Positions 47,370-56,910 of a stretch of 64,000 nucleotides of DNA are shown here, piece after piece. This DNA is from Pseudomonas frederiksbergensis (GTDB lineage Bacteria; Pseudomonadota; Gammaproteobacteria; Pseudomonadales; Pseudomonadaceae). The stretch lies in assembly GCF_035751725.1 (NCBI RefSeq), contig NZ_CP142104.1, forward strand, positions 4,712,001 to 4,776,000, written 5' to 3'. The stretch's first letter is position 1; every line of letters starts with the position of its first letter. The translations under genes were made by a program, and so were the position numbers. A model generated the notes under the pieces. It saw only the letters and a program-made list of their open reading frames with translations. It searched no databases and was not told the origin of the DNA.

Positions 47370-48631
47370 CGTTTGTGCTCACTGTTTGCCGTGCGCCCAC
47401 TGCGGGCCGCGCGGTCCTGCAATCGACGGGCGCCGGCCGCGTCTCCCTGGGAAGCCAGCAGCGCCGCCAGGTGCACCAGGGCCTCGGCGTGTTGCGGCTC
47501 AAGATACAGCGCCTTGCGATAGAAACCCTGAGCTTGGAGCGCATTGCCCGCCATGTCGCTGAGCAGCCCCAGCCAATAGAACACTTGGGCGTTGGGTGCG
47601 TGGCTGCGCAAGTATTCTTCGCAGGCCGCACGGGCCTCGACGCTTTTCCCGCCGTTGGCGAGGGCGGCAATACTGGCCAGCAGCGTCGCGGCGTCGTTGT
47701 TTTTCGCCTCGGCAATCGGCCTTACGGCGCTGGCGAAGGGTCGAGGCCGCATGACGGGCGGAACAACCCGTGGCGGCGGCTGGCGAATCGGCAATGGCGT
47801 CGGCATCAATGCCGGCAGCGGCTGCGGCTCGGGGGCGCCCTGGCGGCTGAACGCGAATGACTGGGCGATGCCGATCGAGCGCATGCCTAGCCGTCCCAGC
47901 AGACTGCCTTCGGCGGGGCCGATGAACAGAACGCCGTCCTGATGGGTCAGGCGCTTGAGGACTTCGAACACTTGTTGTTGGGTCGGCTGGTCGAAATAGA
48001 TCAGCAGGTTGCGGCAAAAGACGAAATCATAAGGCGCCTCGTTTACCAGCAAGGCCGGATCAAGCAGGTTGCCCACTTGCAGGCGCACCTGTTCGCGCAC
48101 GCGCTCGTCGAGGCGATAGCCCTCGTCTTCGGCGTTGAAGTACCGTTCACGAAAGCCGAGGTCGGCGCCCCGGAAGGAGTTCCTGCCGTAACGCGCTTGC
48201 CTGGCTTTATCGACGGACAGGGGGCTGACGTCCATGGCATCGACCTTGAACTGATGGGCCCCGAGGCCCGCGTCAAACAGCGCCATGGTGATCGAATACG
48301 GTTCTTCGCCCGTGGAGCACGGCAGACTGAGGATGCGCAGGGCGCGCAGGTGCTTGATGTCGGCGAGGCGCCGGGTGGCCAGTCGGGCCAGCGTCGCGAA
48401 GGATTCAGGGTAACGAAAGAACCAGGTTTCCGGGACGATCACGGCCTCGATCAGCGCCTGCTGCTCCTGCGCAGAATGCTGCAGGGACTGCCAATACTCG
48501 TCGGTGGTTCGCCCGGGGACGGCGAGCACGCGTTGGCGCACGGCCCGCTCGATGATGGCGGTGCCGACGGAGGTCACGTCCAGGCCGATGCGCTCCTTGA
48601 GGAAATCGAAAAAACGCTGGTCGTTATTCAT
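47366..48631 (-). CDS. wspC: Chemoreceptor methyltransferase WspC (CheR with TPR)
   Basis: 421 residues. CheR domain 1-270: IVPETWFFRYPESF, ILSLPCSTGEEPYSITMAL (SAM loop) and DFVFCRNLLIYFDQPTQQQ. The C-terminal part has a proline-rich linker (PLPALMPTPLPIRQPPPR) and TPR-like helices (VFYWLGLLSDMAGNALQAQG). It methylates WspA, opposing WspF. Confidence 0.95.
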   Translation of the reverse strand: MNNDQRFFDFLKERIGLDVTSVGTAIIERAVRQRVLAVPGRTTDEYWQSLQHSAQEQQALIEAVIVPETWFFRYPESFATLARLATRRLADIKHLRALRILSLPCSTGEEPYSITMALFDAGLGAHQFKVDAMDVSPLSVDKARQARYGRNSFRGADLGFRERYFNAEDEGYRLDERVREQVRLQVGNLLDPALLVNEAPYDFVFCRNLLIYFDQPTQQQVFEVLKRLTHQDGVLFIGPAEGSLLGRLGMRSIGIAQSFAFSRQGAPEPQPLPALMPTPLPIRQPPPRVVPPVMRPRPFASAVRPIAEAKNNDAATLLASIAALANGGKSVEARAACEEYLRSHAPNAQVFYWLGLLSDMAGNALQAQGFYRKALYLEPQHAEALVHLAALLASQGDAAGARRLQDRAARSGRTANSEHKR

Positions 48632-49164
48632 GGCCGTTCCTCGAAGCCATCGAGGCTCAGCGGCGGCGAGGGAAACAGCATTGCGCGAACCGACTCGTCG
48701 AGCAAATCATTGACCCGCACCCATTGCAGCATGCCTTGGGCATCTTCGCGTACCGGACCGAGGTAAGGCGCCTGGCGGTTGTCCAGGCCATAGGGTTTGA
48801 AATCCGCCGGATCGCAGCGCAAGGTGTCGGTGGCCTGTTCCAATATCAAGCCCAGCACCTGTCCGGTTTCCTGCCCCTGCGGCCGATAATGCACGAGCAC
48901 GAGCCGGGTACTGGTGCGCGCCTCGGCGTCCTGGCCGAAGGTCAGGGCGCACAGATCGATCACCGGCACCACGACCCCGCGCCAGGCAAATATGCCGGCC
49001 ACCCAGGACGGCATCCGGGCAATCGGCTTGAGCGGCAGGCGCGGCAGCACTTCCACCACATCGATGGCTTGCAGGGCGTAGCGCTCGTTACCGATGCAGA
49101 ACACCAGGAACAACGTTTGCCGGGCCGCCGGCGCGGCGCCACGGCGGGCTTCTGGCTCGCCCAT
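48628..49164 (-). CDS. wspB: CheW-like adaptor WspB
   Basis: 178 residues, one CheW domain: LFLVFCIGNERYALQAIDVV, MPSWVAGIFAWRGVVVPVID, LGLILEQATDTLRCD. It connects WspA with WspE. Start and stop are shared with wspA (TGATG). Confidence 0.93.
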   Translation of the reverse strand: MGEPEARRGAAPAARQTLFLVFCIGNERYALQAIDVVEVLPRLPLKPIARMPSWVAGIFAWRGVVVPVIDLCALTFGQDAEARTSTRLVLVHYRPQGQETGQVLGLILEQATDTLRCDPADFKPYGLDNRQAPYLGPVREDAQGMLQWVRVNDLLDESVRAMLFPSPPLSLDGFEERP

Positions 49165-50786
49165 CAGACTTTGAAACGCGAAACGCCGCTGCGCAGTCCC
49201 ACGGCCACCTGACTGAGTTCGTCGATGGCGGAACTGGCCTGGCGCAGGGATTCCACGGTCTGGCTGCTGGCATCGCCCAGTTGCACCAAGGCGTGGTTGA
49301 TCTGCTCGGCCCCGGTGGCCTGGGCCTGCATGCCCTCGTTGACCATCAGCACCCGCGGCGCCAGCGCCTGGACCTGATGGATGATCTGCGACAGCTGCTC
49401 GCCCACCTGCTGTACCTCGGCCATGCCACGGCGTACTTCTTCGGAAAACTTGTCCATGCCCATCACACCGGCCGACACAGCGGATTGGATCTCGCGGACC
49501 ATCTGCTCGATGTCGTAGGTGGCGACGGCGGTCTGGTCGGCCAACCGCCGCACTTCGGTGGCGACCACGGCAAAACCGCGACCGTACTCGCCCGCCTTCT
49601 CGGCCTCGATGGCGGCGTTGAGCGACAGCAGGTTAGTCTGGTCGGCGACCTTGACGATGGTCACCACCACCTGGTTGATGTTGCCGGCCTTCTCGTTGAG
49701 GATCGCCAGTTTGGCGTTGACCAGGTCGGCCGCGCCCATCACTGAATGCATGGTTTCTTCCATGCGCGCCAGGCCTTGCTGGCCCGAGCCGGCCGCCACC
49801 GAGGCCTGGTCGGCGGCGGTGGACACTTCGGTCATGGTGCGAACCAGGTCGCGGGACGTAGCGGCGATTTCGCGGGATGTCGCGCCAATCTCAGTGGTGG
49901 TGGCGGCGGTTTCGGTGGCCGTGGCCTGCTGCTCCCGGGATGTAGCGGCGATCTCGGTGACCGATGTGGTGACCTGCACGGAAGAGCGCTGGGCCTGGGA
50001 CACCAGGGAAGTCAGCTCGGCCATCATGTCGTTGAAGCCGGTTTCGACGGCGCCGAATTCGTCTTTGCGGGCCAGGTTCAGGCGTCGGCTCAGGTCGCCG
50101 CTGCGCATGATCTCGAGAATCTCGACGATGCGGTTCATCGGCCCCATGATCGCGCGCATCAACAACAAGCCGCACAGCACGGCGACGAGCACCGCGACCA
50201 GGAACGACAAGCCCATGGCGACCTCGGCGCCCGTCACCGCACGGCCAATGGTCAGGGAGGCTTGCTCTGCCAGCTCACGATTACGCTCGATGATCTGGTT
50301 CAAGTGCACACGACCACCCAACCATGCAGGCGTCAGTTCTTTTTCCAGGGCCAGCCTTGCGCCTTCGTATTCCTTGCGCTGATAGAGGTCCAGCACCTTG
50401 GCCAAGGCTTTGTTGAAGTCCTGGTGGTTGACTTCGAATTCATCGAACGAAGCCTGGTCCGCCGGGTCCTCGATGAGTTTTTGATAGTTCTGGATTTCCT
50501 CACGCAGGTGTTTTTCATAACCCTGGTAGAGCGCCTGGTCTTCGGCGGTGATTTCCCGCTGGCCGGAAAGGCCGACGAGTTGCTGGGTCTTGACGTAGCT
50601 GTCGACCCAGCCGCCCCGGATCATGGAGCTGTAATACACCCCTGGCACGGCGTCGGTACGCACTTCCTGTTCACTGGACTCGATCTTCAACAACCGGGAG
50701 TACGTGACAACCACCATCAGCAGCATGATGGCGATGATCACGGCAAAACTCGCCAGGATGCGTTGGCGCAACGTCCAGTTCTTCAC
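49164..50786 (-). CDS. wspA: Methyl-accepting chemoreceptor WspA
   Basis: 540 residues. TM1 around FAVIIAIMLLMVVVTYS, a periplasmic four-helix sensory domain, TM2 around GLSFLVAVLVAVLCGLLLM, HAMP, then the coiled-coil signalling domain with LSLNAAIEAEKAGEYGRGFA (hairpin tip). It senses surface contact and forms clusters. The start is GTG at 50786 (MKNWTLRQRIL...) because CGAGG lies seven bases before it; upstream in-frame codons fall in the leader. First gene of the wsp operon. Confidence 0.96.
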   Translation of the reverse strand: MKNWTLRQRILASFAVIIAIMLLMVVVTYSRLLKIESSEQEVRTDAVPGVYYSSMIRGGWVDSYVKTQQLVGLSGQREITAEDQALYQGYEKHLREEIQNYQKLIEDPADQASFDEFEVNHQDFNKALAKVLDLYQRKEYEGARLALEKELTPAWLGGRVHLNQIIERNRELAEQASLTIGRAVTGAEVAMGLSFLVAVLVAVLCGLLLMRAIMGPMNRIVEILEIMRSGDLSRRLNLARKDEFGAVETGFNDMMAELTSLVSQAQRSSVQVTTSVTEIAATSREQQATATETAATTTEIGATSREIAATSRDLVRTMTEVSTAADQASVAAGSGQQGLARMEETMHSVMGAADLVNAKLAILNEKAGNINQVVVTIVKVADQTNLLSLNAAIEAEKAGEYGRGFAVVATEVRRLADQTAVATYDIEQMVREIQSAVSAGVMGMDKFSEEVRRGMAEVQQVGEQLSQIIHQVQALAPRVLMVNEGMQAQATGAEQINHALVQLGDASSQTVESLRQASSAIDELSQVAVGLRSGVSRFKV

Positions 50787-51046
50787 AGTAAAACCTCGGG
50801 GCACTTTGAATTGCCGGGAGTATAGCCGAGGGCGGTGGGGCGTCTGCATGGCGGTTATGGGAGATTTTTCAGGCGCCGTTTCGTACAGAGTGGCGATGCA
50901 CCTCGTGGCAAGGGGGCTTGCTCCCGTTCGACGGCGCAGCCGTCGTCAAACAGCCGACAAGATCCTTCGGCAAGCGCATTTTATTGGGGCGGCTTCGTCA
51001 CCCAGCGAGAGCAAGTTCCCCCGCCACGGGTATCGTGCCGCGATGG
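50787..51046. other. Intergenic region with wsp leader and REP pair
   Basis: 260 bases. The wsp promoter (minus strand) should lie in 50787-50904; no clear -35/-10 pair was fixed. 50905-51027 is a REP pair. Confidence 0.5.
50905..51027. repeat. Degenerate REP pair (inverted)
   Basis: Arms GTGGCAAGGGGGCTTGCTCC and the imperfect complement GAGCAAGTTCCCCCGCCAC, 123 bases end to end, with GACGGCGCAGCCGTC inside. Confidence 0.65.
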
Positions 51047-51760
51047 TCAGGCAGCCGCCTGGCGCACCTGTTTCTCCAGCTCTGCCTTCAACCCTGGCTC
51101 CAGCTTCAATTGCCGCGCCAGTTCGTCCAGGTAGGACTTCTCCATGAAATTCTCTTGGTCCACCAACATCACGCTGGCAATGTACATTTCGGCGGCGATT
51201 TCCGGCGTGCTTGCGGCGCGGGCCACATCCGTGGGGTCCAGCGGTTTGTTGAGCTCGGCATGCAGCCATTGTTGCAGTTCCTGGTCGTTATCAAGCTTGG
51301 TGAATTCGCCTTCGATCAGTTGCCGCTCGCGGTCGTCCACATGGCCGTCAGCCTTGGCCGCCGCGACCAGGGCCTTGAGAATCGCCTGGCTGTGCTGCTC
51401 GACCTGCCCCGCCGGGACGCGATCCAGGGTCTGCGGTTCGGTTTTCGGCGCGCTGCCCTGTTGGGCCTGCCAATTGCCGTAAGCCTTGTAGGCGATCACG
51501 CCCAGGGCAGCCAGCCCACCGTAGGCCAAGGCCTTGCCACCGAAGTTGCGGGCTTTCTTGTTGCCCAGCAGCATACCCATGGCACTCGCCGCCAATGCCC
51601 CGCCTCCCGCGCCGGACAGCATGCCGCCCAGGTTACCGGAGCCGCCGAGCAACCCGCCCAGGCCACCGGATGATGACTTGCCCTGTGAACCACCGGCCTT
51701 GTTCTGCAGCATTTCCTGACCGGACTTGAGTAACAGATCGAGCAATCCACGGGTGTTCAT
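51047..51760 (-). CDS. DUF533 (TerB-like) protein
   Basis: 237 residues. N-terminal MNTRGLLDLLLKSGQEMLQN, a Gly/Ser-rich stretch (GLGGLLGGSGNLGGMLSGAG), a hydrophobic segment (LAYGGLAALGVIAYKAYG) and a C-terminal TerB-like helical domain (ALVAAAKADGHVDDRERQLI, then EFTKLDNDQELQQW). The ADGHVDDRE motif is typical of DUF533 and TerB. Associated with the inner membrane; function unknown. The ATG at 51760 follows GGAGGCAGGAA. Confidence 0.9.
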   Translation of the reverse strand: MNTRGLLDLLLKSGQEMLQNKAGGSQGKSSSGGLGGLLGGSGNLGGMLSGAGGGALAASAMGMLLGNKKARNFGGKALAYGGLAALGVIAYKAYGNWQAQQGSAPKTEPQTLDRVPAGQVEQHSQAILKALVAAAKADGHVDDRERQLIEGEFTKLDNDQELQQWLHAELNKPLDPTDVARAASTPEIAAEMYIASVMLVDQENFMEKSYLDELARQLKLEPGLKAELEKQVRQAAA

Positions 51761-51949
51761 TTCCTGCCTCCACGCATTCGGGTTAACCGGATCATAAGGC
51801 CCCAAGCCTAGAACGAAAGTGCCCCGTTGCCCTTGGGCAGATTGCTTCGAGATGTTGCCTGCGCAGTCCAGCCAGGTCTCGTCGCAGTCATTCGATAAAA
51901 ACGATATACACTCCTGGATCTCGATAAATTCGATCCAAGGATGTGCGTC

Positions 51950-52864
51950 ATGATGACCTTGCGCCAGATCCGCCATTTCATCGCGGTGGCCGAGACCGGC
52001 TCGATCTCTGCCGCTGCTCAGACCGCATTCATTTCCCAATCCACCCTGACCCTGGCGATCCAGCAACTGGAAGAGGAAATCGGTGTCAGCCTGTTCAACC
52101 GCCACGCGAAGGGCATGACGCTGACCCATCAGGGGCATCAGTTCCTGCGCCAGGCCCATCTGATCCTCGCCACTGTCGACAACGCCAAGCGCAGCCTGCA
52201 GCAGAGCACTGACCAGGTGGCCGGCCAGGTGACCATCGGCGTGACCAGCCTGGTCGCCGGCTATTACCTGGCGGACCTCCTGACCCGTTTCCAGCGCGCC
52301 TACCCCAATGTGGCGATCCGGGTGATGGAGGACGAACGCCCTTATATCGAGCATCTGTTGGTCAGCGGCGAGATCGACGTCGGCGTGCTGATCCTCTCCA
52401 ACCTGGAGGACCGCCACGCCCTGCAGACCGAAGTGTTGACCCACTCCCCCCATCGTTTGTGGCTGCCGGCCCAGCACCCATTGCTTGAACACGACAGCAT
52501 CCACCTGGCGGATGTCGCCCGGGAACAACTGATCCAATTGAACGTCGATGAGATGGATCGTAACGCGCAACGCCTGTGGCGCGGCGTCGGCCTGCAACCG
52601 CAAGTCACCTTGCGCACCGCGTCCACCGAAGCAGTGCGCAGCCTGGTGGCGGCTGGCCTGGGCGTTTCGATCCAACCAGACATGACCTACCGCCCCTGGT
52701 CGCTGGAAGGCGACATCATCGAGGCTCGCCCTATCGCCGACCTCAACCAGACACTGGATGTCGGGCTGGCCTGGCGCCGGGGAACCGCCCGGCCGGCCTC
52801 GGTCGACCCGTTCCTGGCCGTTGCGCGGGAACAATCCCATAGTGGACGCAAGCCATCGATTTAA
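51950..52864 (+). CDS. LysR-family transcriptional regulator
   Basis: 304 residues. HTH domain 1-60 (LRQIRHFIAVAETGSISAAA, FISQSTLTLAIQQLEEEIGV), then the two-lobe effector-binding domain. ATG at 51950 with AAGGA eight bases upstream. It lies directly upstream of, and in the same direction as, the aldehyde dehydrogenase/transporter genes and is the likely regulator of them. Confidence 0.92.
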   Translation: MMTLRQIRHFIAVAETGSISAAAQTAFISQSTLTLAIQQLEEEIGVSLFNRHAKGMTLTHQGHQFLRQAHLILATVDNAKRSLQQSTDQVAGQVTIGVTSLVAGYYLADLLTRFQRAYPNVAIRVMEDERPYIEHLLVSGEIDVGVLILSNLEDRHALQTEVLTHSPHRLWLPAQHPLLEHDSIHLADVAREQLIQLNVDEMDRNAQRLWRGVGLQPQVTLRTASTEAVRSLVAAGLGVSIQPDMTYRPWSLEGDIIEARPIADLNQTLDVGLAWRRGTARPASVDPFLAVAREQSHSGRKPSI

Positions 52865-52872
52865 TCGAACGC

Positions 52873-52938
52873 AGCCTTGAGTATTTCGAATTTGTCGGTC
52901 TTGCGGGCGCGCACTAGTCTTGTTGAATCCTCAAGGCT
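52873..52938. promoter_or_regulatory. Inverted repeat before the dehydrogenase gene
   Basis: AGCCTTGAG (52873-52881) and CTCAAGGCT (52930-52938) are exact complements, separated by 48 bases, in the gap between lysR and the dehydrogenase start. A possible operator or looping site. Confidence 0.4.
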
Positions 52939-52960
52939 CCGACAACCGAGAAAATAAAAC

Positions 52961-54436
52961 ATGGCTGGCGCGCAACCCCCAGTGTGTACCGCGTTGTTGA
53001 TCAATGGAGAATGGGTCCCCGGCGAGGGCTTTGCCGAGCCGATTCTCAACCCGGCCACGGGTGAAGTGGTGGCGCACATCGCCGAGGCCAGCATCGAACA
53101 GGTCGAAAGCGCTATCCTCGCGGCTCATCACGCTTTCGACGGCTGGTCACGCACCACGCCGCAACAGCGCTCCAACCTGCTGTTGGACATTGCCAGCGCC
53201 ATCGAAAAAAACGCCGACGACCTGGCCCGTCTCGAATCCTTGAACTGCGGCAAGCCCTTGCACCTGGCCCGCCAGGATGATCTGAGCGCCACGGTGGATG
53301 TGTTCCGTTTCTTTGCCGGCGCCGTACGCTGCCAGACTGGCCAGCTCAGCGGTGAATACCTGCCCGGCTATACGAGCATGGTGCGCCGCGACCCGATCGG
53401 CGTGGTGGCGTCCATTGCCCCGTGGAACTACCCGATCATGATGGCGGCCTGGAAGATCGCCCCGGCCCTGGCCGCCGGCAACACCTTGGTCTTCAAGCCC
53501 TCGGAGCACACGCCACTGTCGATCCTGGCCCTGGCGCCGATGCTGGCCGAGATCCTGCCGCGCGGCGTCATCAATATCATCTGCGGTGGCGGCGAAGGTG
53601 TGGGCAGCCATCTGGTCAGCCATCCGAAGGTACGCATGGTCTCGCTGACCGGCGATATCGTCACCGGCCAGAAAATCCTCCAGGCGGCGGCAAAAACCCT
53701 CAAGCGCACGCACCTGGAACTGGGCGGCAAGGCGCCGGTGATTGTCTGCGACGACGCCGACATCCAAGCCGTGGTCGATGGCGTGCGCACCTATGGTTAT
53801 TACAACGCCGGACAGGATTGCACCGCCGCCTGCCGGATCTACGCACAGGCCGGGATCCACGACCGGCTGGTGGCCGAACTCGGCGCTGCGGTTGGCAGCC
53901 TGCGTTTTGCCGGCAAGCGTGACGCCGACAATGAAATCGGCCCGTTGATCAGCGTGCGCCAGCGCGACCGCGTCGCCAGTTTCGTCGAGCGCGCCCTTGG
54001 CCAGCCGCATATCGAACGCATCACCGGCGCCGCGGTGCATTCCGGCGCCGGTTTCTACTATCAACCGACGCTGCTGGCCGGCTGCAAGCAAAGCGATGAG
54101 ATCGTCCAACGGGAAGTGTTCGGCCCGGTGGTCACCGTGACCCGCTTCGACGAGCTCAGCCAGGCGGTGGACTGGGCCAACGATTCGGAATATGGCCTGG
54201 CCTCCTCGGTATGGACCCAGAATCTCGACAAGGCGATGCAGGTCGCGGCGCGGCTGCAATACGGCTGCACTTGGATCAACAGCCATTTCATGCTGGTCAG
54301 CGAAATGCCCCACGGCGGCCTGAAACGCTCAGGCTACGGCAAGGATCTGTCCAGCGATTCGCTCCAGGACTACAGCGTGGTGCGCCATATCATGGCCCGC
54401 CACAGCCAGCATCTGCAAGGAACAGCACTACTCTAA
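52961..54436 (+). CDS. Aldehyde dehydrogenase, aminobutyraldehyde/betaine-aldehyde type
   Basis: 491 residues, NAD(P)-dependent. Catalytic C287 ([10 protein letters not shown]), base E253 (LELGGKAP), cofactor loop [20 protein letters not shown] and [11 protein letters not shown]. Very close to the second copy at 58720-60144 through the middle of the protein but with a different N-terminus. It probably oxidises an amine-derived aldehyde such as 4-aminobutyraldehyde; the exact substrate is inferred from the adjoining transporter. Confidence 0.92.
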   Translation: MAGAQPPVCTALLINGEWVPGEGFAEPILNPATGEVVAHIAEASIEQVESAILAAHHAFDGWSRTTPQQRSNLLLDIASAIEKNADDLARLESLNCGKPLHLARQDDLSATVDVFRFFAGAVRCQTGQLSGEYLPGYTSMVRRDPIGVVASIAPWNYPIMMAAWKIAPALAAGNTLVFKPSEHTPLSILALAPMLAEILPRGVINIICGGGEGVGSHLVSHPKVRMVSLTGDIVTGQKILQAAAKTLKRTHLELGGKAPVIVCDDADIQAVVDGVRTYGYYNAGQDCTAACRIYAQAGIHDRLVAELGAAVGSLRFAGKRDADNEIGPLISVRQRDRVASFVERALGQPHIERITGAAVHSGAGFYYQPTLLAGCKQSDEIVQREVFGPVVTVTRFDELSQAVDWANDSEYGLASSVWTQNLDKAMQVAARLQYGCTWINSHFMLVSEMPHGGLKRSGYGKDLSSDSLQDYSVVRHIMARHSQHLQGTALL

Positions 54437-54507
54437 TAACAGGCCCTTCGTGGCGCTTCACCGGTTCAAAACTGCCCCGACCATAATTAAAAGCAAGAGG
54501 GATTTCC

Positions 54508-55659
54508 ATGTACGCGCACAAGACCGTATTGCTCAGCGCAATGACCACGGCGCTGCTGACCAGCGTCAGTCTCCAGGCCGTCGAGCCGCTCAAGGCCGTT
54601 GGCGCCGGCGAAGGCCAATTGGACATCGTCGCCTGGCCGGGCTACATCGAACGCGGTGAAAGCGACAAGGCCTACGACTGGGTCACGGGGTTCGAGAAGG
54701 AAACCGGCTGCAAGGTCAACGTCAAGACCGCCGCCACGTCCGACGAGATGGTCAGCCTGATGACCAAGGGCGGCTACGACCTGGTCACCGCCTCGGGCGA
54801 TGCTTCGTTGCGGCTGATTGCTGGCAAGCGCGTGCAGCCGATCAACACCGCGTTGATCGCCAACTGGAAAAATCTCGATCCGCGTCTCAAGGACGCGCCG
54901 TGGTACGTGGTCAACCAGCAGACCTACGGCACGCCTTATCAGTGGGGCCCGAACGTGTTGATGTACAACACCAGCGTGTTCAAGCAGGCGCCTACCAGTT
55001 GGAGCGTGCTGTTCGAAGCGCAGGACCTGCCCGATGGCAAGCCGAACAAGGGTCGCGTGCAAGCCTACGATGGCCCGATCTACATCGCCGACGCAGCGTT
55101 GTACCTCAAGACCGCCAAGCCTGAACTGGGCATCAAGGACCCGTACCAGCTCGACGAAGCCCAGTACAAGGCCGTGCTTGAATTGCTACGGGCCCAGCAG
55201 CCGTTGATCCACCGCTACTGGCATGACACCACCGTGCAGATGAGCGACTTCAAGAATGAAGGCGTGGTCGCCTCCGGTGCGTGGCCGTACCAGGTCAACG
55301 GCCTGATGAACGAGAAGCAACCGATCGCCTCGACCATTCCCAGGGAAGGCGCCACGGGTTGGGCCGACACCACCATGCTGCATGCCGAGGCCAAGCATCC
55401 GAACTGCGCCTATAAGTGGATGGACTGGTCGCTGCAACCGAAAGTCCAGGGTGACGTGGCCGCGTGGTTCGGCTCCCTGCCGGCCGTGCCCGAGGCGTGC
55501 AAAGGCAGCGAACTGCTGGGTGCCGAAGGCTGCAAGACCAACGGCTTCGACCAGTTCGACAAGATCGCCTTCTGGAAAACCCCACAGGCCGAGGGCGGCA
55601 AGTTCGTGCCGTACAGCCGCTGGACCCAGGATTACATTGCGATCATGGGTGGGCGGTAA
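54508..55659 (+). CDS. ydcS: ABC transporter substrate-binding protein, polyamine type
   Basis: 383 residues, Sec signal peptide (MYAHKTVLLSAMTTALLTSV, cleavage near LQA-VE), periplasmic binding protein of the spermidine/putrescine group: LDIVAWPGYIERGESDKAYD, VKTAATSDEMVSLMTKGGYD, and YQWGPNVLMYNTSVF. The arrangement SBP, ATPase, two permeases, then a patD-like dehydrogenase corresponds to E. coli ydcSTUV-patD. Ligand unproven. Confidence 0.88.
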   Translation: MYAHKTVLLSAMTTALLTSVSLQAVEPLKAVGAGEGQLDIVAWPGYIERGESDKAYDWVTGFEKETGCKVNVKTAATSDEMVSLMTKGGYDLVTASGDASLRLIAGKRVQPINTALIANWKNLDPRLKDAPWYVVNQQTYGTPYQWGPNVLMYNTSVFKQAPTSWSVLFEAQDLPDGKPNKGRVQAYDGPIYIADAALYLKTAKPELGIKDPYQLDEAQYKAVLELLRAQQPLIHRYWHDTTVQMSDFKNEGVVASGAWPYQVNGLMNEKQPIASTIPREGATGWADTTMLHAEAKHPNCAYKWMDWSLQPKVQGDVAAWFGSLPAVPEACKGSELLGAEGCKTNGFDQFDKIAFWKTPQAEGGKFVPYSRWTQDYIAIMGGR

Positions 55660-55679
55660 CCGCAGCCGAACACTGCTTT

Positions 55680-55809
55680 TGTGGCGAGGGGATTTATCCC
55701 CGCTGGGCTGCGCAGCAGCCCCAAAGCAGGCAACTCAATCTGCCTGATACCCACAGGTGTCAGGTTTTGGGGGGCTTCGCCCCTAGCGGGGATAAATCCC
55801 CTCGCCACA
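55680..55809. repeat. REPIN-like element, second copy
   Basis: 130 bp with the same outer arms as 2875-3006 and the shared interior CAACTCAAT.TGCCTGATA. It splits the transporter operon between the binding protein and the ATPase gene. Confidence 0.85.
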
Positions 55810-55871
55810 GGTCCGTGCCCGACAATCTAGCCATGATTCAGCAGAAGTCACGCTTTCTGGAGCCCAGCACC

Positions 55872-56909
55872 ATGACGCTTGCAGTCCAATTCAGCCACGT
55901 TTCCCGTCAGTTCGGCGATGTGAAGGCCGTTGACCGGGTCTGCATCGATATCCAGGACGGCGAGTTCTTTTCCATGCTGGGCCCTTCCGGCTCAGGCAAG
56001 ACCACCTGCCTGCGGCTGATCGCCGGGTTCGAGCAGCCCAGCGCCGGCTCGATCCGTATCCATGGCGAAGAAGCCGTGGGACTGGCGCCCTACCAGCGGG
56101 ACGTGAATACGGTTTTCCAGGACTACGCCCTCTTCCCCCACATGAACGTGCGCGACAACGTCGCCTACGGCTTGAAGGTCAAAGGCGTCGCCAAGGCCGA
56201 GCGCATCCAGCGCGCCAACGAAGCGCTGGAGATGGTTGCCCTGGGCGGCTACGGCGAGCGCAGGCCGGTGCAACTTTCCGGCGGCCAGCGCCAGCGTGTC
56301 GCCCTGGCCCGCGCGCTGGTCAATCGCCCTCGGGTATTACTGTTGGACGAGCCTCTGGGCGCCCTCGACTTGAAGCTGCGCGAACAGATGCAAGGCGAGT
56401 TGAAGAAGCTGCAACGCCAGTTGGGCATCACCTTCATCTTCGTCACCCACGACCAGACCGAAGCGTTGTCGATGTCCGATCGGGTGGCGGTGTTCAACAA
56501 GGGCCGCATTGAACAGGTCGATACACCGCGCAACCTCTACATGAAACCGGCCACCACCTTTGTCGCCGAATTCGTCGGCACTTCCAACGTGATCCGTGGC
56601 GAACTGGCGCGCCAACTGAGCGGTTATCCACAGCCGTTCTCGATTCGTCCGGAACATGTGCGTTTTGCCGAAGGCCCGCTGGCGAGCCATGAAATCGAGG
56701 TCAGCGGCCTGCTCCACGACGTCCAGTACCAGGGCAGTGCGACACGCTACGAATTGAAGCTGGAAAACGGCCAGACCCTGAGCCTCAGCCAGGCCAACAC
56801 CCAGTGGGGCGACAACGGCACCGGGCATCAGGCCGGCCAGCACCTCGCCGTGCGCTGGGCCCGCGAAGCGATGGTTGCCCTGCACGACACCGTCGGCGGC
56901 GAGGCCTGA
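55872..56909 (+). CDS. ydcT: ABC transporter ATP-binding protein, polyamine type
   Basis: 345 residues. Walker A GPSGSGKTT, Q-loop VFQDYALFPHMNVRDN, signature LSGGQRQRVALARAL, Walker B LLLDEPLGALD, H-loop FVTHDQTEAL, and a C-terminal TOBE domain. The ATG at 55872 has GGAG nine bases before it; an upstream in-frame ATG at 55833 has none. Confidence 0.93.
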   Translation: MTLAVQFSHVSRQFGDVKAVDRVCIDIQDGEFFSMLGPSGSGKTTCLRLIAGFEQPSAGSIRIHGEEAVGLAPYQRDVNTVFQDYALFPHMNVRDNVAYGLKVKGVAKAERIQRANEALEMVALGGYGERRPVQLSGGQRQRVALARALVNRPRVLLLDEPLGALDLKLREQMQGELKKLQRQLGITFIFVTHDQTEALSMSDRVAVFNKGRIEQVDTPRNLYMKPATTFVAEFVGTSNVIRGELARQLSGYPQPFSIRPEHVRFAEGPLASHEIEVSGLLHDVQYQGSATRYELKLENGQTLSLSQANTQWGDNGTGHQAGQHLAVRWAREAMVALHDTVGGEA

Positions 56910-56910
56910 G

